A stretch of 64,000 nt of DNA from an uncultured Muribaculaceae bacterium (GCA_910578095.1 CAJTOZ010000013.1:1-64000), one strand, 5' to 3'. Shown: positions 1-8,295, counted from the first letter of the stretch. Numbers and translations are program-made. Notes: generated by a model from the letters alone, not told the origin.

Positions 1-29
1 CCGTTACCTAAAAATTGTCATGTACTGTA

Positions 30-143
30 GCCTTTGGCACGTAAAATTGGCATGCAGGCATATTATACATCGCAAAGCAATGTATCTACATTGCGGGCGG
101 TAACCTTATGATGCCAACTTGGGTAATTTTGCGGATAATCAAT
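30..143 (-). repeat. Dispersed repeat, copy A
   Basis: Read on the minus strand, this 114-bp segment matches 38572-38685 on the plus strand without gaps; by hand alignment about 108 of 114 positions agree. Weaker similarity extends to about position 157. It contains an imperfect palindrome around ATCGCAAAGCAAT and a TAATTTTG box (124-131). No transposase lies next to either copy, so it looks like a small non-autonomous or regulatory element. Confidence 0.85.
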
Positions 144-278
144 TTAAAAATCATACTCAAGCAAGCCACCACAATAGCCTCCGGCGCACTGCCGAAAGCA
201 TTCATCACCATGCAGGAATATGATTACCTGTCCGGCAAATGCACAGATGCCACAAACCGCCTGCGCGCGGTCCTGTAG
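108..278 (+). other. Short ORF (56 codons), possible gene remnant
   Basis: An open frame runs from ATG at 108 to TAG at 276-278. Its first 12 codons lie inside the dispersed repeat, while the rest (from about 144) is unique and includes the peptide FITMQEYDYLSGKC, which reads like ordinary protein. It could be the 3' end of a gene broken by the repeat, or chance. I recognise no family. The rest of 144-408 shows no other gene. Confidence 0.2.
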
Positions 279-408
279 GCCCTTCCTTCCCCATCCCACC
301 TATGCCAGCACAAAGCCCCTCAGAGCGGCCTTGAATAGCCGGAGAAGGCATCGTAACACTACCCTACTCCCCGTAGGTTACCCCCTTGTGATGCAAAGAG
401 GATATAAG

Positions 409-440
409 AAAAGGGGCCGCGCCAATGGCACAGCCCCTTT
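409..440 (-). terminator. Terminator of the ribosomal superoperon
   Basis: An 8-bp stem AAAGGGGC/GCCCCTTT encloses a small GCC-AAT-GGC inner hairpin. On the minus strand it lies 21 bp beyond the rplQ stop and is followed by TTCTTAT. A second small hairpin (CCTAC/GTAGG, 363-377) lies further downstream. Confidence 0.65.
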
Positions 441-460
441 GCGGGATATCGTAGAAACAA

Positions 461-949
461 TTATTCTGCGGTTTCAGTAGCGGGAGCCTCAACAGCAGGA
501 GCTTCTGCAGCAGGAGCCTCAGCCTTTTTACCGCGCGAGCGACGGGTCTTTTTGGCACCCTTGGCAGCAGCGCTGTCTTTCAGCATGGCTTCGTTGTAGT
601 CAACAAGCTCAATGAAGCACATCTTGGCATTGTCGCCGAGACGGTTGCCGGTCTTGAGGATACGGGTGTAGCCACCGTTGCGGCCGGCGATCTTGGGACC
701 AACTTCCTTGAAGAGTTCCTTGACAGCTTCCTTATGGTTGAGACGGCTGAACACCAGACGCCAGTTCTGCATGTTATATTCTTTGGCGCGGTTGATCAGG
801 GGCTCTGCATATACACGGAGAGCCTTGGCCTTGGCGAGCGTGGTGAAGATTCGCTTGTGGAGAATCAACGACGCCGTCATGTTGGCCAGCATAGCATCGC
901 GGTGGGAGTGCGTGCGGCTCAGATGGTTGAATTTTTTATTGTGTCTCAT
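461..949 (-). CDS. rplQ: 50S ribosomal protein L17 (bL17)
   Basis: Large-subunit protein at the end of the alpha cluster, 162 aa. The conserved core (MRHNKKFNHLSRTHSHRDAM at the N-terminus) fills about residues 1-118. The remaining 45 residues are a basic stretch followed by a low-complexity tail with repeated EAPA units, longer than the roughly 120-residue proteobacterial form; such Ala/Pro/Glu tails are common in Bacteroidetes L17. It starts 8 bp after the rpoA stop and is the last gene of the superoperon. Confidence 0.98.
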   Translation of the reverse strand: MRHNKKFNHLSRTHSHRDAMLANMTASLILHKRIFTTLAKAKALRVYAEPLINRAKEYNMQNWRLVFSRLNHKEAVKELFKEVGPKIAGRNGGYTRILKTGNRLGDNAKMCFIELVDYNEAMLKDSAAAKGAKKTRRSRGKKAEAPAAEAPAVEAPATETAE

Positions 950-957
950 CGTTAGTG

Positions 958-1950
958 TTACTCTTTGTCTAATTTATATTTGGAGATATCCATTCCGAAC
1001 GACAGGCCGAGGCTGGTGAGGAGCTCTTCGAGCTCTGTCAGCGACTTTTTGCCGAAGTTGCGGAACTTAAGCAGGTCGTTCTTGTTGAAGACCACAAGTT
1101 CGGCGAGCGTTTCCACTTCTGCACTCTTGAGGCAGTTGAGAGCACGCACGCTCAGGTCCATATCGACGAGTTTGCTCTTGAGGAGCTGTCGCATGTGGAG
1201 CACTTCTTCATCGAACTCTTCGTTTTCCACGTTCTCGCTCACCTCCAGCGTGATCTTCTCGTCGGAGAAGAGCATGAAGTGATAGATGAGGATCTTGGCG
1301 GCTTCTTTGAGTGCATCCTTGGGCAGGATGGAGCCGTCGGTGGTGATCTCGATAGTGAGCTTGTCGTAGTCGGTTTTCTGATCGACGCGGAAGTTTTCGA
1401 CCGTGTACTTCACGTTTTTGATAGGCGTGTAGATGGAGTCGATAGCGATCTGGTCGATAGCGTCGTTGGCGCTGCGGTTTTCGTCGGCAGGCACCCACGA
1501 ACGTCCCTTGTTGATGGTGAGCTCGATGGTGAAGCTTGCGCCGGGATCCAAGTGGCAAATCACAAGGTCGGGATTGATCACTTCAAATCCCGTGAGCACC
1601 TTGCCGATGTCTCCGGCCTTGAACTCTTCCTGGCCCGAGACGGTGATGGTAGCCTTTTCGAATTCAGTATCTTCGACAATACGCTTGAGATTCACTTGCT
1701 TCAGGTTGAGGATGATGTTGGTGACATCTTCCTTAACACCGGGAATGGTATCGAATTCGTGGCGCACGCCGTCGATCTTGATCGACGAGATGGCGAAGCC
1801 TTCCAGAGAAGACAGCAGTACTCGACGAAGTGCGTTGCCCACAGTGATGCCATAGCCGGGTTCCAAAGGCTTGAACTCAAACTTGCCGTAGAAATTGTCG
1901 GCTTCCAACATGAGGACCCGATCGGGTTTTTGGAATGCTAAAATAGCCAT
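958..1950 (-). CDS. rpoA: DNA-directed RNA polymerase subunit alpha
   Basis: 330-aa alpha subunit. The N-terminal dimerisation domain (about residues 1-230) contains the assembly motif GNALRRVLLSSLEG; a linker leads to the C-terminal helix-hairpin-helix domain (about 255-315), including RNFGKKSLTELEELL, that contacts DNA and regulators. Length is normal. It lies between rpsD and rplQ, the usual alpha-operon position, so polymerase synthesis is tied to ribosomal protein expression. Confidence 0.99.
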   Translation of the reverse strand: MAILAFQKPDRVLMLEADNFYGKFEFKPLEPGYGITVGNALRRVLLSSLEGFAISSIKIDGVRHEFDTIPGVKEDVTNIILNLKQVNLKRIVEDTEFEKATITVSGQEEFKAGDIGKVLTGFEVINPDLVICHLDPGASFTIELTINKGRSWVPADENRSANDAIDQIAIDSIYTPIKNVKYTVENFRVDQKTDYDKLTIEITTDGSILPKDALKEAAKILIYHFMLFSDEKITLEVSENVENEEFDEEVLHMRQLLKSKLVDMDLSVRALNCLKSAEVETLAELVVFNKNDLLKFRNFGKKSLTELEELLTSLGLSFGMDISKYKLDKE

Positions 1951-1971
1951 GGATCTTGCGTTTATAGATTA

Positions 1972-2577
1972 TTACTTAGAGTAGAGCTCGACGATGAGCT
2001 GCTCCTTGATGTTTTCGGGGATGTCCTCGCGTGCAGGCACGTGGAGGAACTTGCCGGCCTTTGTAGCTTCGTCCCACTCGATCCAAGGATACTTGCTGTG
2101 GTTGAAACCTGCAAGGTTGTCGGCGATTACTTCGAGCGATTTGCTCTTTTCACGCACGCCCACTACGTCGCCGGGCTTAACCTGATAGGATGCGATGTTC
2201 ACAACGGCGCCGTTGACGGTGATGTGGCGGTGCAGCACGAGCTGACGGGCGGCGGCACGGGTCGGGGCGATGCCCAGACGGTAAACCACGTTGTCAAGAC
2301 GGCTTTCGAGAAGCTGAAGCAGGATCTCACCGGTGATACCCTTCATGGCGCTTGCACGCTCGAAGATGTTGCGGAACTGCTTCTCAAGCACGCCGTAGGT
2401 GTATTTGGCTTTCTGCTTCTCACGCAGCTGAACGCCGTATTCCGACGTCTTGCGGCGCTTGTTCTGGCCATGCTGGCCGGGGGGGTAGTTGCGGCGCTGG
2501 AGGGTCTTGTCCTCACCGAAGATGGGCTCGCCGAACTTACGTGCGATTTTGGTCTTGGGACCTATGTATCTTGCCAT
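1972..2577 (-). CDS. rpsD: 30S ribosomal protein S4 (uS4)
   Basis: 201-aa primary 16S rRNA-binding protein. The S4 RNA-binding domain occupies about residues 93-155 (ESRLDNVVYRLGIAPTRAAA). The N-terminal segment has no cysteines, so this is the zinc-free form. S4 commonly represses its own operon, and the 264-bp spacer before this gene, with two strong hairpins, is a candidate target. It is followed by rpoA after 21 bp. Confidence 0.98.
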   Translation of the reverse strand: MARYIGPKTKIARKFGEPIFGEDKTLQRRNYPPGQHGQNKRRKTSEYGVQLREKQKAKYTYGVLEKQFRNIFERASAMKGITGEILLQLLESRLDNVVYRLGIAPTRAAARQLVLHRHITVNGAVVNIASYQVKPGDVVGVREKSKSLEVIADNLAGFNHSKYPWIEWDEATKAGKFLHVPAREDIPENIKEQLIVELYSK

Positions 2578-2841
2578 TTTGTTTAAAATCAGTTTTGGGC
2601 CTTGTGCCGGTCGTCATTCCGTCATCAGTGCAGCCGCGACCATAGAGAGGTGATAAAAATATGGTCTATTCACATTGACGGTGCTGCTGTGGTGCGCTGC
2701 CGGCGGCTATCGCTGCCGGAGCGCGGGGCACTGCCCGGTTTTAATGATATGAGGGTTGATTTAGAAACTAAAAGCTGAAAGCAGAGGGTCGCCCGCGCCG
2801 GTTGCGGTTTTGCATCCGCACGGCGCGGCGCCAACTGATTT
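2578..2841 (-). promoter_or_regulatory. Structured rpsK-rpsD spacer, candidate S4 leader
   Basis: Gene spacing in this operon is mostly under 50 bp, but here it is 264 bp. Two GC-rich hairpins are visible: CCGCGCCG/CGGCGCGG (2793-2800 with 2821-2828) enclosing TGCGG/CCGCA (2803-2807 with 2816-2820), and a second one around 2694-2723 (GCGCT...AGCGC outside CCGGC...GCCGG). Neither has a clean U-tract on the minus strand, so they look like a structured leader more than terminators. Binding by S4 is inferred from position only. Confidence 0.5.
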
Positions 2842-3231
2842 TTAAACTCTTCTGCGCTTGGGAGGGCGGCATCCGTTGTGGGGCAACGGAGTAACGTCGA
2901 TGATCTCGACTACTTCGATACCGGCACCGTGGATGGTACGGATAGCGGATTCGCGGCCGTTGCCGGGACCCTTGACGTATGCCTTCACTTTGCGCAGGCC
3001 GAGGTCGTAGGCTACCTTTGCGCAATCCTGTGCGGCCATCTGGGCAGCGTAAGGAGTGTTCTTCTTGCTGCCGCGGAAGCCCATTTTACCGGCGCTGGAC
3101 CAGGAGATCACCTGACCTTCGCTGTTGGCTAAGCACACGATGATATTGTTGAATGAAGAATGCACGTGAAGCTGGCCTTCAGCACCAACTTTGACGTTAC
3201 GCTTCTTTGCTGCGACTGTCTTTTTTGCCAT
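2842..3231 (-). CDS. rpsK: 30S ribosomal protein S11 (uS11)
   Basis: 129-aa platform protein of the small subunit. It carries the conserved HVHSSFNNIIVCLAN and the C-terminal PLPHNGCRPPKRRRV characteristic of bacterial S11. It starts 9 bp after the rpsM stop; downstream lies the unusual structured spacer before rpsD. Confidence 0.98.
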   Translation of the reverse strand: MAKKTVAAKKRNVKVGAEGQLHVHSSFNNIIVCLANSEGQVISWSSAGKMGFRGSKKNTPYAAQMAAQDCAKVAYDLGLRKVKAYVKGPGNGRESAIRTIHGAGIEVVEIIDVTPLPHNGCRPPKRRRV

Positions 3232-3240
3232 AATATCCTA

Positions 3241-3621
3241 TTATTTAGTAGCTTTCTTCTTATTAGCAACAGTTTTCTTGCGGCCTTTGCGGGTACGGGC
3301 GTTGTTCTTGGTGCTCTGACCACGCACGGGCAGACCGTTGCGATGGCGGATGCCGCGGTAGCAGCCGATGTCCATCAGGCGCTTGATGTTGAGCTGGATC
3401 TCGCTGCGGAGGTCGCCCTCCACCTTGTAGTCGGCGCCGATTACTTCACGCACTTTGGCGGCCTGGTCGTCGGTCCAGTCTTTTACTTTGATGTTCACGT
3501 CCACGCCGGCCTTCTCGAGGATGGTCTTTGCGGAGCTCCGGCCAATGCCGAAGATGTATGTCAAGGCGATTTCACCTCTTTTGTTTTGGGGGAGGTCCAC
3601 TCCCACGATACGTACTGCCAT
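3241..3621 (-). CDS. rpsM: 30S ribosomal protein S13 (uS13)
   Basis: 126-aa protein of the small-subunit head that contacts the P-site tRNA and the large subunit. The helix-two-turn-helix region is seen at YIFGIGRSSAKTILEKAGVD, and the hallmark RNGLPVRGQSTKNNARTRKG near the C-terminus precedes a lysine-rich tail that reaches the tRNA. First gene of the alpha cluster after rpmJ. Confidence 0.98.
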   Translation of the reverse strand: MAVRIVGVDLPQNKRGEIALTYIFGIGRSSAKTILEKAGVDVNIKVKDWTDDQAAKVREVIGADYKVEGDLRSEIQLNIKRLMDIGCYRGIRHRNGLPVRGQSTKNNARTRKGRKKTVANKKKATK

Positions 3622-3659
3622 GTTTGTTTCTTCTTAGTTATTAGCAAAAATAGCAAGAA

Positions 3660-3776
3660 TTATCCTTGACGCTGTTTGTACTTAGGGTTTTTCTTGTTGA
3701 TAACGTAGAGACGACCCTTGCGACGCACGATCTTGCTGTCCGGGGTGCGTTTTTTGATTGAAGCTCTTACTTTCAT
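3660..3776 (-). CDS. rpmJ: 50S ribosomal protein L36 (bL36), zinc-free form
   Basis: A 38-residue ORF starting MKVRASIKKRTPDSKIV and ending KYKQRQG, the standard L36 termini. The four zinc ligands (CxxC...C...H) of the classic form are absent; the positions hold T/S and K/N instead, so this is the zinc-independent type. It lies between infA and rpsM, with a gap of 38 bp to the rpsM start. Confidence 0.96.
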   Translation of the reverse strand: MKVRASIKKRTPDSKIVRRKGRLYVINKKNPKYKQRQG

Positions 3777-3794
3777 ATCTCTTAGTGTTTCTGA

Positions 3795-4013
3795 TTATTT
3801 GTAGCGGAATGCAATACGGCCTTTGCTGAGGTCGTAGGGCGACATCTCCACGCGCACCTTGTCGCCGGGCAGGATCTTGATGTAGTGCATGCGCATCTTG
3901 CCGGAGATATGGGCGGTGATTTCGTGGCCGTTCTCAAGCTCTACGCGGAACATTGCGTTGCTGAGGGCCTCGACGATGGTGCCGTCTTGTTCGATTGCTG
4001 ACTGTTTTGCCAT
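3795..4013 (-). CDS. infA: Translation initiation factor IF-1
   Basis: 72-aa single OB-fold (S1-like) protein that occupies the A site of the 30S subunit during initiation. Begins MAKQSAIEQDGTIVEAL and ends LSKGRIAFRYK, typical of IF-1. It follows map by 11 bp and precedes rpmJ by 18 bp, the usual map-infA-rpmJ order in Bacteroidetes. Confidence 0.98.
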   Translation of the reverse strand: MAKQSAIEQDGTIVEALSNAMFRVELENGHEITAHISGKMRMHYIKILPGDKVRVEMSPYDLSKGRIAFRYK

Positions 4014-4024
4014 ATAGCGTGTTT

Positions 4025-4807
4025 TTAAATAAATCTATCCTGAAGCACCTCGCTGATGTAGTCGAAGGTGGTGAGCACTACCGGCTCGTCGTCGACCATG
4101 GCGATAGTGTGTTCATAGTGGGCGGACGGTTTGTGATCGCGCGTGCGGCATGTCCAGCCATCGCGGTCGATCGTGATATTGCGACTGCCCATGTTGATCA
4201 TGGGCTCGATGCAGATGCACATGCCGTTGCGCAGCACGGGGCCGATACCGCGGCGCCCGTAGTTGGGCACTTCGGGATCCTCGTGCATCGACTTGCCGAT
4301 GCCGTGGCCGCACATCTCGCGCACCACGCTGTAGCCGCGGTGCTCGCAATATGTCTGCACGGCGTTGGAAATGTCGCCGATGCGTTTTCCCACTTTAGCT
4401 GCACGGATGCCCTCGTAGAGCGATTCCTTGGTGGTGCGGCACAGGGCCAGCACTTTCTCGTCCACCTCGCCAACGGCGAATGTGTAGCAGGAATCACCCA
4501 TGAAGCCGTCGAGCTCGACCACGAGGTCGGTGCCTACGATATCGCCTTCGCGCAAAGCGTAGTTCGACGGGAATCCGTGCACGACAACGTCGTTCACTTC
4601 TATGCACAGCGTGCCGGGAAAGCCCTGATAGCCCAGACAAGCAGGCTTGCCACCATTGTCCTGAATAAATTCGCGGGCAATGGTGTCGAGCTTGCGTGTG
4701 GTCACTCCGGGAGCTATCCAACGCGCCACCTCGCCCAACGTGCGTGACGTAAGGTCGGCGGCGGCTTTGACGCGCTGGATTTCCTCGGGTGTCTTCAGAT
4801 AAATCAT
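4025..4807 (-). CDS. map: Methionine aminopeptidase, type I
   Basis: 260-aa cytosolic dimetal peptidase that removes the initiator methionine. The metal ligands are visible in order: Asp in VGTDLVVELDGF and GDSCYTFAVG, His in CGHGIGKSMHEDP, Glu in CIEPMI and Glu in YEHTIAMVDDEP. There is no N-terminal extension, as expected for type I enzymes. It lies between secY (23 bp) and infA (11 bp), so nascent-chain processing is co-transcribed with export and translation factors. Confidence 0.97.
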   Translation of the reverse strand: MIYLKTPEEIQRVKAAADLTSRTLGEVARWIAPGVTTRKLDTIAREFIQDNGGKPACLGYQGFPGTLCIEVNDVVVHGFPSNYALREGDIVGTDLVVELDGFMGDSCYTFAVGEVDEKVLALCRTTKESLYEGIRAAKVGKRIGDISNAVQTYCEHRGYSVVREMCGHGIGKSMHEDPEVPNYGRRGIGPVLRNGMCICIEPMINMGSRNITIDRDGWTCRTRDHKPSAHYEHTIAMVDDEPVVLTTFDYISEVLQDRFI

Positions 4808-4830
4808 TTAAAGACTTACTTAGGGACTTG

Positions 4831-6183
4831 TTAATAAGCCTGGCCGGTGGTGCGACCCTTGATCTTGCCTTCTTTCATCAGGCCGTCGTAGTGGTGCATC
4901 ATCAGGTGAGACTCTATCTGCATGAGTGTGTCGAGCACGACACCCACCATGATCAGCAGCGATGTGCCGCCGAAGAACTGGGCGAAATTCTGGCTGATGC
5001 CGAACCAGCGCGCGAATGCGGGCAGAATGGCGACAATGCCGAGGAAAATCGATCCGGGGAGGGTGATACGGCTCATAATTGTGTCGAGATACTCAATCGT
5101 GGCTTTGCCGGGTTTTACGCCGGGGATGAATCCGTTGTTGGCTTTGAGGTTTTCAGCAATATCCTTCGGGCGCACGGTGATGGCCGTATAGAAATATGTG
5201 AATGCCACAATCAGAATAAAGAACACGAAGTTGTACCAGAAGCTGTTGATATCGCCGAAGGCTGCCATGAATCCCGAGTTGCCGCCACGGAAACCGGCGA
5301 CAGTGATGGGGATGAACATGATGGCCTGCGCGAAGATGATAGGCATCACACCGGCTGCATTCACCTTCAGGGGAATGTAGTTGCGGGCGCCGCCGTACTG
5401 GCGGTTGCCTACGATGCGCTTGGCGTACTGCACAGGCACCTTGCGTGTGCCCTGAACGAGGAGCACGGCACCGACAGTGACGGCGAACAGCAACACGATT
5501 TCCACCAGGAACATCACAAGACCGCCCTGGCTGCCGGTGCTACCGGGCAGACGGCTCGTGAACTCGAAGAAGAGCGCTCCCGGAAGGCGGGCGATGATAC
5601 CTACAAGGATTATGAACGAGATACCGTTGCCGATACCGCGGTCAGTGATACGCTCGCCGAGCCACATGATGAACATGGCGCCGGCAGCGAGGATGATGGT
5701 CAGATACACAACGGTCCAGAAACCGAACGTCATGGGAGCCATGCCGTTGCTGGCGCTGTTCACCTGAATCTGCAGGTTCATCAGATAGGCGGGTGCCTGA
5801 AGGAAGAGAATCAGCACGGTGAGATAACGTGTGTACTGATTCAGCTTCTGGCGGCCGCTCTCGCCCTCACGCTGCATCTTCTGGAAAGACGGCAGAATCA
5901 TGCCGCACAGCTGTATCACGATGGATGCAGTGATGTAGGGCATGATACCGAGAGCAAAGATTGATGCCTGGGAGAAGGCACCGCCGGAGAACATGTCGAG
6001 GAGCTGCATCAGGCCGCTCTTGTTGGTAAAGTTGGCCAGTGCGTCGATAGCGGCCGGCGAAATGCCGGGGAGCACCACGTAACAACCCAGGCGGTACACA
6101 AGTACCAGCCCGAGTGTCACGAGGAGACGCTTGCGCAGCTCTTCGATTGTCCAGATGTTCTTGAGGGTTTCGACAAATCTCAT
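4831..6183 (-). CDS. secY: Preprotein translocase subunit SecY
   Basis: 450-aa inner-membrane pore of the Sec translocon with about ten hydrophobic segments. Characteristic pieces include GGAFSQASIFALGIMPYITA (plug and TM2 region), the cytosolic loop QGTRKVPVQYAKR and the conserved RPKDIAENLKANNGFIPG before the final helices. Its start codon overlaps the rplO stop (TAATG), indicating translational coupling. Confidence 0.98.
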   Translation of the reverse strand: MRFVETLKNIWTIEELRKRLLVTLGLVLVYRLGCYVVLPGISPAAIDALANFTNKSGLMQLLDMFSGGAFSQASIFALGIMPYITASIVIQLCGMILPSFQKMQREGESGRQKLNQYTRYLTVLILFLQAPAYLMNLQIQVNSASNGMAPMTFGFWTVVYLTIILAAGAMFIMWLGERITDRGIGNGISFIILVGIIARLPGALFFEFTSRLPGSTGSQGGLVMFLVEIVLLFAVTVGAVLLVQGTRKVPVQYAKRIVGNRQYGGARNYIPLKVNAAGVMPIIFAQAIMFIPITVAGFRGGNSGFMAAFGDINSFWYNFVFFILIVAFTYFYTAITVRPKDIAENLKANNGFIPGVKPGKATIEYLDTIMSRITLPGSIFLGIVAILPAFARWFGISQNFAQFFGGTSLLIMVGVVLDTLMQIESHLMMHHYDGLMKEGKIKGRTTGQAY

Positions 6184-6635
6184 TATGCGTCGAGTTTATT
6201 GACGGAGCCGCCGGCAGCTTCGATGGCAGCCTGTGCGGCCTTCGAGAATGCGTGAGCTTCGACAGTGAGAGCGCTGTTGATCGTGCCGACGCCGAGAATC
6301 TTCACCAGCTGGTTGCGATTCACGAAGCCTGCGGCACGGAGCTCCTCAAGGCCGATCTTCTCGATCTTCTTGGCCTCGGCGAGCTGCTGGAGGGTAGCCA
6401 GATTCACGGGCTTGTACTCCACACGGTTGATATTTTTAAAACCGAATTTGGGAAGGCGACGCTGGAGGGGCATCTGACCGCCTTCGAAACCTATTTTGTG
6501 CTTGTAGCCCGAACGCGACTTGGCACCCTTGTGACCGCGGGTCGATGTGCCGCCTTTGCCGGAGCCGGGACCGCGGCCGATGCGGGTCTTGCGCTGTACG
6601 GAGCCCACAGCGGGCTGCAAATTACTTAAATCCAT
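6183..6635 (-). CDS. rplO: 50S ribosomal protein L15 (uL15)
   Basis: 150-aa late-assembly protein of the large subunit. The extended glycine/arginine-rich N-terminus (KTRIGRGPGSGKGGTSTRGH) threads into 23S rRNA, and the C-terminal globular half follows. One base overlap with secY. Length matches the family. Confidence 0.98.
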   Translation of the reverse strand: MDLSNLQPAVGSVQRKTRIGRGPGSGKGGTSTRGHKGAKSRSGYKHKIGFEGGQMPLQRRLPKFGFKNINRVEYKPVNLATLQQLAEAKKIEKIGLEELRAAGFVNRNQLVKILGVGTINSALTVEAHAFSKAAQAAIEAAGGSVNKLDA

Positions 6636-6647
6636 AGTCTTGAAAGT

Positions 6648-6827
6648 TTAAGCGTTGGTCACTTCTACCAAATGACGAACTTTGTTAACCATACCCATCA
6701 CGCTGGGAGTGTCTTCCTTCACCACCGTGTGGTTCATTTTCTTGAGGCCGAGGGCGTCGAGCGTGCGCTTCTGCACGGCGGGACAGTTGATACGGCTCTT
6801 GATTTGCTTGATCTTTATCTGTGCCAT
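6648..6827 (-). CDS. rpmD: 50S ribosomal protein L30 (uL30)
   Basis: A 59-codon gene between rpsE and rplO. The product starts MAQIKIKQIKSRINCP and contains KRTLDALGLKKMNHTV, the L30 signature. It binds 23S rRNA near L5 and 5S rRNA. It starts 8 bp after the rpsE stop and ends 12 bp before rplO. Confidence 0.96.
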   Translation of the reverse strand: MAQIKIKQIKSRINCPAVQKRTLDALGLKKMNHTVVKEDTPSVMGMVNKVRHLVEVTNA

Positions 6828-6835
6828 TGGTAGTT

Positions 6836-7357
6836 TTAGCCTTTGAATACTTGTTCGACACTGATGCCACGGTTCTGCGCTACCTGAGCGGGCGAACGCA
6901 TTTCGCCGAGGGCGGCGATGGTGGCCTTCACGAGGTTGTGGGGGTTCGACGAGCCCTTGCTCTTGGCGAGGACGTCGGTGATGCCCACGCTCTCCAGCAC
7001 GGCACGCATAGCACCACCGGCCTTCACACCGGTACCGTGGGATGCGGGCTTAAGGATGATGCGGGAGCCGCCGAACTTGGCAATCTGCTCGTGGGGGATA
7101 GTTCCTTTGTGCACGGGCACGCGGATAAGGTTCTTCTTGGCAGCCTCAACGCCTTTGGCGATAGCGGCCTGCACTTCGTTGGCCTTGCCGAGGCCCCAGC
7201 CTACGATGCCGTTTTCATTGCCGACAACAACGATGGCTGCAAAGGTGAACGCACGGCCACCCTTGGTGACCTTCGTTACGCGGTTGATGGCAACGAGACG
7301 ATCCTTGAGGTCGAGGTCGTTGGTGGTCTTTACGCGGTTATTCATTGCTTTTGCCAT
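6836..7357 (-). CDS. rpsE: 30S ribosomal protein S5 (uS5)
   Basis: 173-aa small-subunit protein that shapes the mRNA entry channel and decoding accuracy. The double-stranded RNA-binding S5 domain includes LVAINRVTKVTKGGRAFTFA, and the C-terminal domain contains AGGAMRAVLESVGITDVLAK. Normal length; spacing of 6 bp to rplR upstream and 8 bp to rpmD downstream. Confidence 0.98.
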   Translation of the reverse strand: MAKAMNNRVKTTNDLDLKDRLVAINRVTKVTKGGRAFTFAAIVVVGNENGIVGWGLGKANEVQAAIAKGVEAAKKNLIRVPVHKGTIPHEQIAKFGGSRIILKPASHGTGVKAGGAMRAVLESVGITDVLAKSKGSSNPHNLVKATIAALGEMRSPAQVAQNRGISVEQVFKG

Positions 7358-7363
7358 TTTTAT

Positions 7364-7705
7364 TTAGAATTTAAGTCCGCCGTTGCGAGCAGCATCAGCA
7401 AGGGATTTCACACGACCGTGGAACAGGTAGCCGTTGCGGTCGAATACTACTTCAGTGATACCGGCTTCCAGGGCTTTCTTGGCGATGTTCTCGCCTACCT
7501 TGGCAGCGATTTCGCTCTTGGTGCCTTCCTCGATGCCCTTCGACGAAGTGCTTACGAGGGTGACGCCGGCGAGGTCGTCGATGAGCTGAACGTAGATCTG
7601 CTTGTTGGAGCGGAACACGGTCATGCGGGGACGGGCTGCGGTACCGGAGATTTTACCGCGGATGCGGGTCTTGATTTTATTTCTTCTTTGAATCTTCGTT
7701 TTCAT
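7364..7705 (-). CDS. rplR: 50S ribosomal protein L18 (uL18)
   Basis: 113-aa 5S rRNA-binding protein of the central protuberance. Contains the conserved RPRMTVFRSNKQIYVQLIDD and a C-terminal GYLFHGRVKSLADAARNGGL. Standard place between rplF and rpsE. Confidence 0.98.
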   Translation of the reverse strand: MKTKIQRRNKIKTRIRGKISGTAARPRMTVFRSNKQIYVQLIDDLAGVTLVSTSSKGIEEGTKSEIAAKVGENIAKKALEAGITEVVFDRNGYLFHGRVKSLADAARNGGLKF

Positions 7706-7719
7706 AGCTTCAGTGTTAC

Positions 7720-8274
7720 TTATTTGGCACCAGCCGATTTACCGGACTTGCGGCGGATAACCTCGCCGACGAACTTGATACCCTTGCCCTTGTAAGGTTC
7801 GGGCTTGCGGAGGGAGCGGATCTTGGCGCACACCTGACCGAGGAGCTGCTTGTCGTCGCTCTCAAGGATGATCAGGGGGTTCTTGTTGCGCTCGCTCTTG
7901 GCCTCCACTTTCACTTCCGGGGGAAGCTTGATGAAGATAGCGTGCGAGAAACCGAGGGAGAGCTCCAGCACCTGGCCGGTGGCATTGGCACGGTAGCCCA
8001 CGCCTACGAGTTCCAATTCTTTGCGATAACCTTCGCTGACACCCACTACCATGTTGTGGATGAGAGCGCGGTACAGACCGTGCTGAGCGCGGTGCTCGCG
8101 GTCGTCGCTGGGACGGGTCAGCGTTACGTGACCGTCTTCTATTTTAACGTCGAGTTCGGGATTGACTTTCTGTGTCAGGGTGCCTTTGGGGCCTTTTACT
8201 GTAACCACACTGTCCTTGACATCGACGCTTACGCCTGCGGGAATGGCGATGGGTGCTTTACCTATACGTGACAT
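7720..8274 (-). CDS. rplF: 50S ribosomal protein L6 (uL6)
   Basis: 184-aa protein near the GTPase-associated centre, made of two similar alpha/beta domains. N-terminus MSRIGKAPIAIPAGV and the C-terminal motif RKPEPYKGKGIKFVGEVIRR are diagnostic. Standard spc-operon context between rpsH and rplR. Confidence 0.98.
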   Translation of the reverse strand: MSRIGKAPIAIPAGVSVDVKDSVVTVKGPKGTLTQKVNPELDVKIEDGHVTLTRPSDDREHRAQHGLYRALIHNMVVGVSEGYRKELELVGVGYRANATGQVLELSLGFSHAIFIKLPPEVKVEAKSERNKNPLIILESDDKQLLGQVCAKIRSLRKPEPYKGKGIKFVGEVIRRKSGKSAGAK

Positions 8275-8295
8275 ATTCGATTCTTTGTGGTTGGA

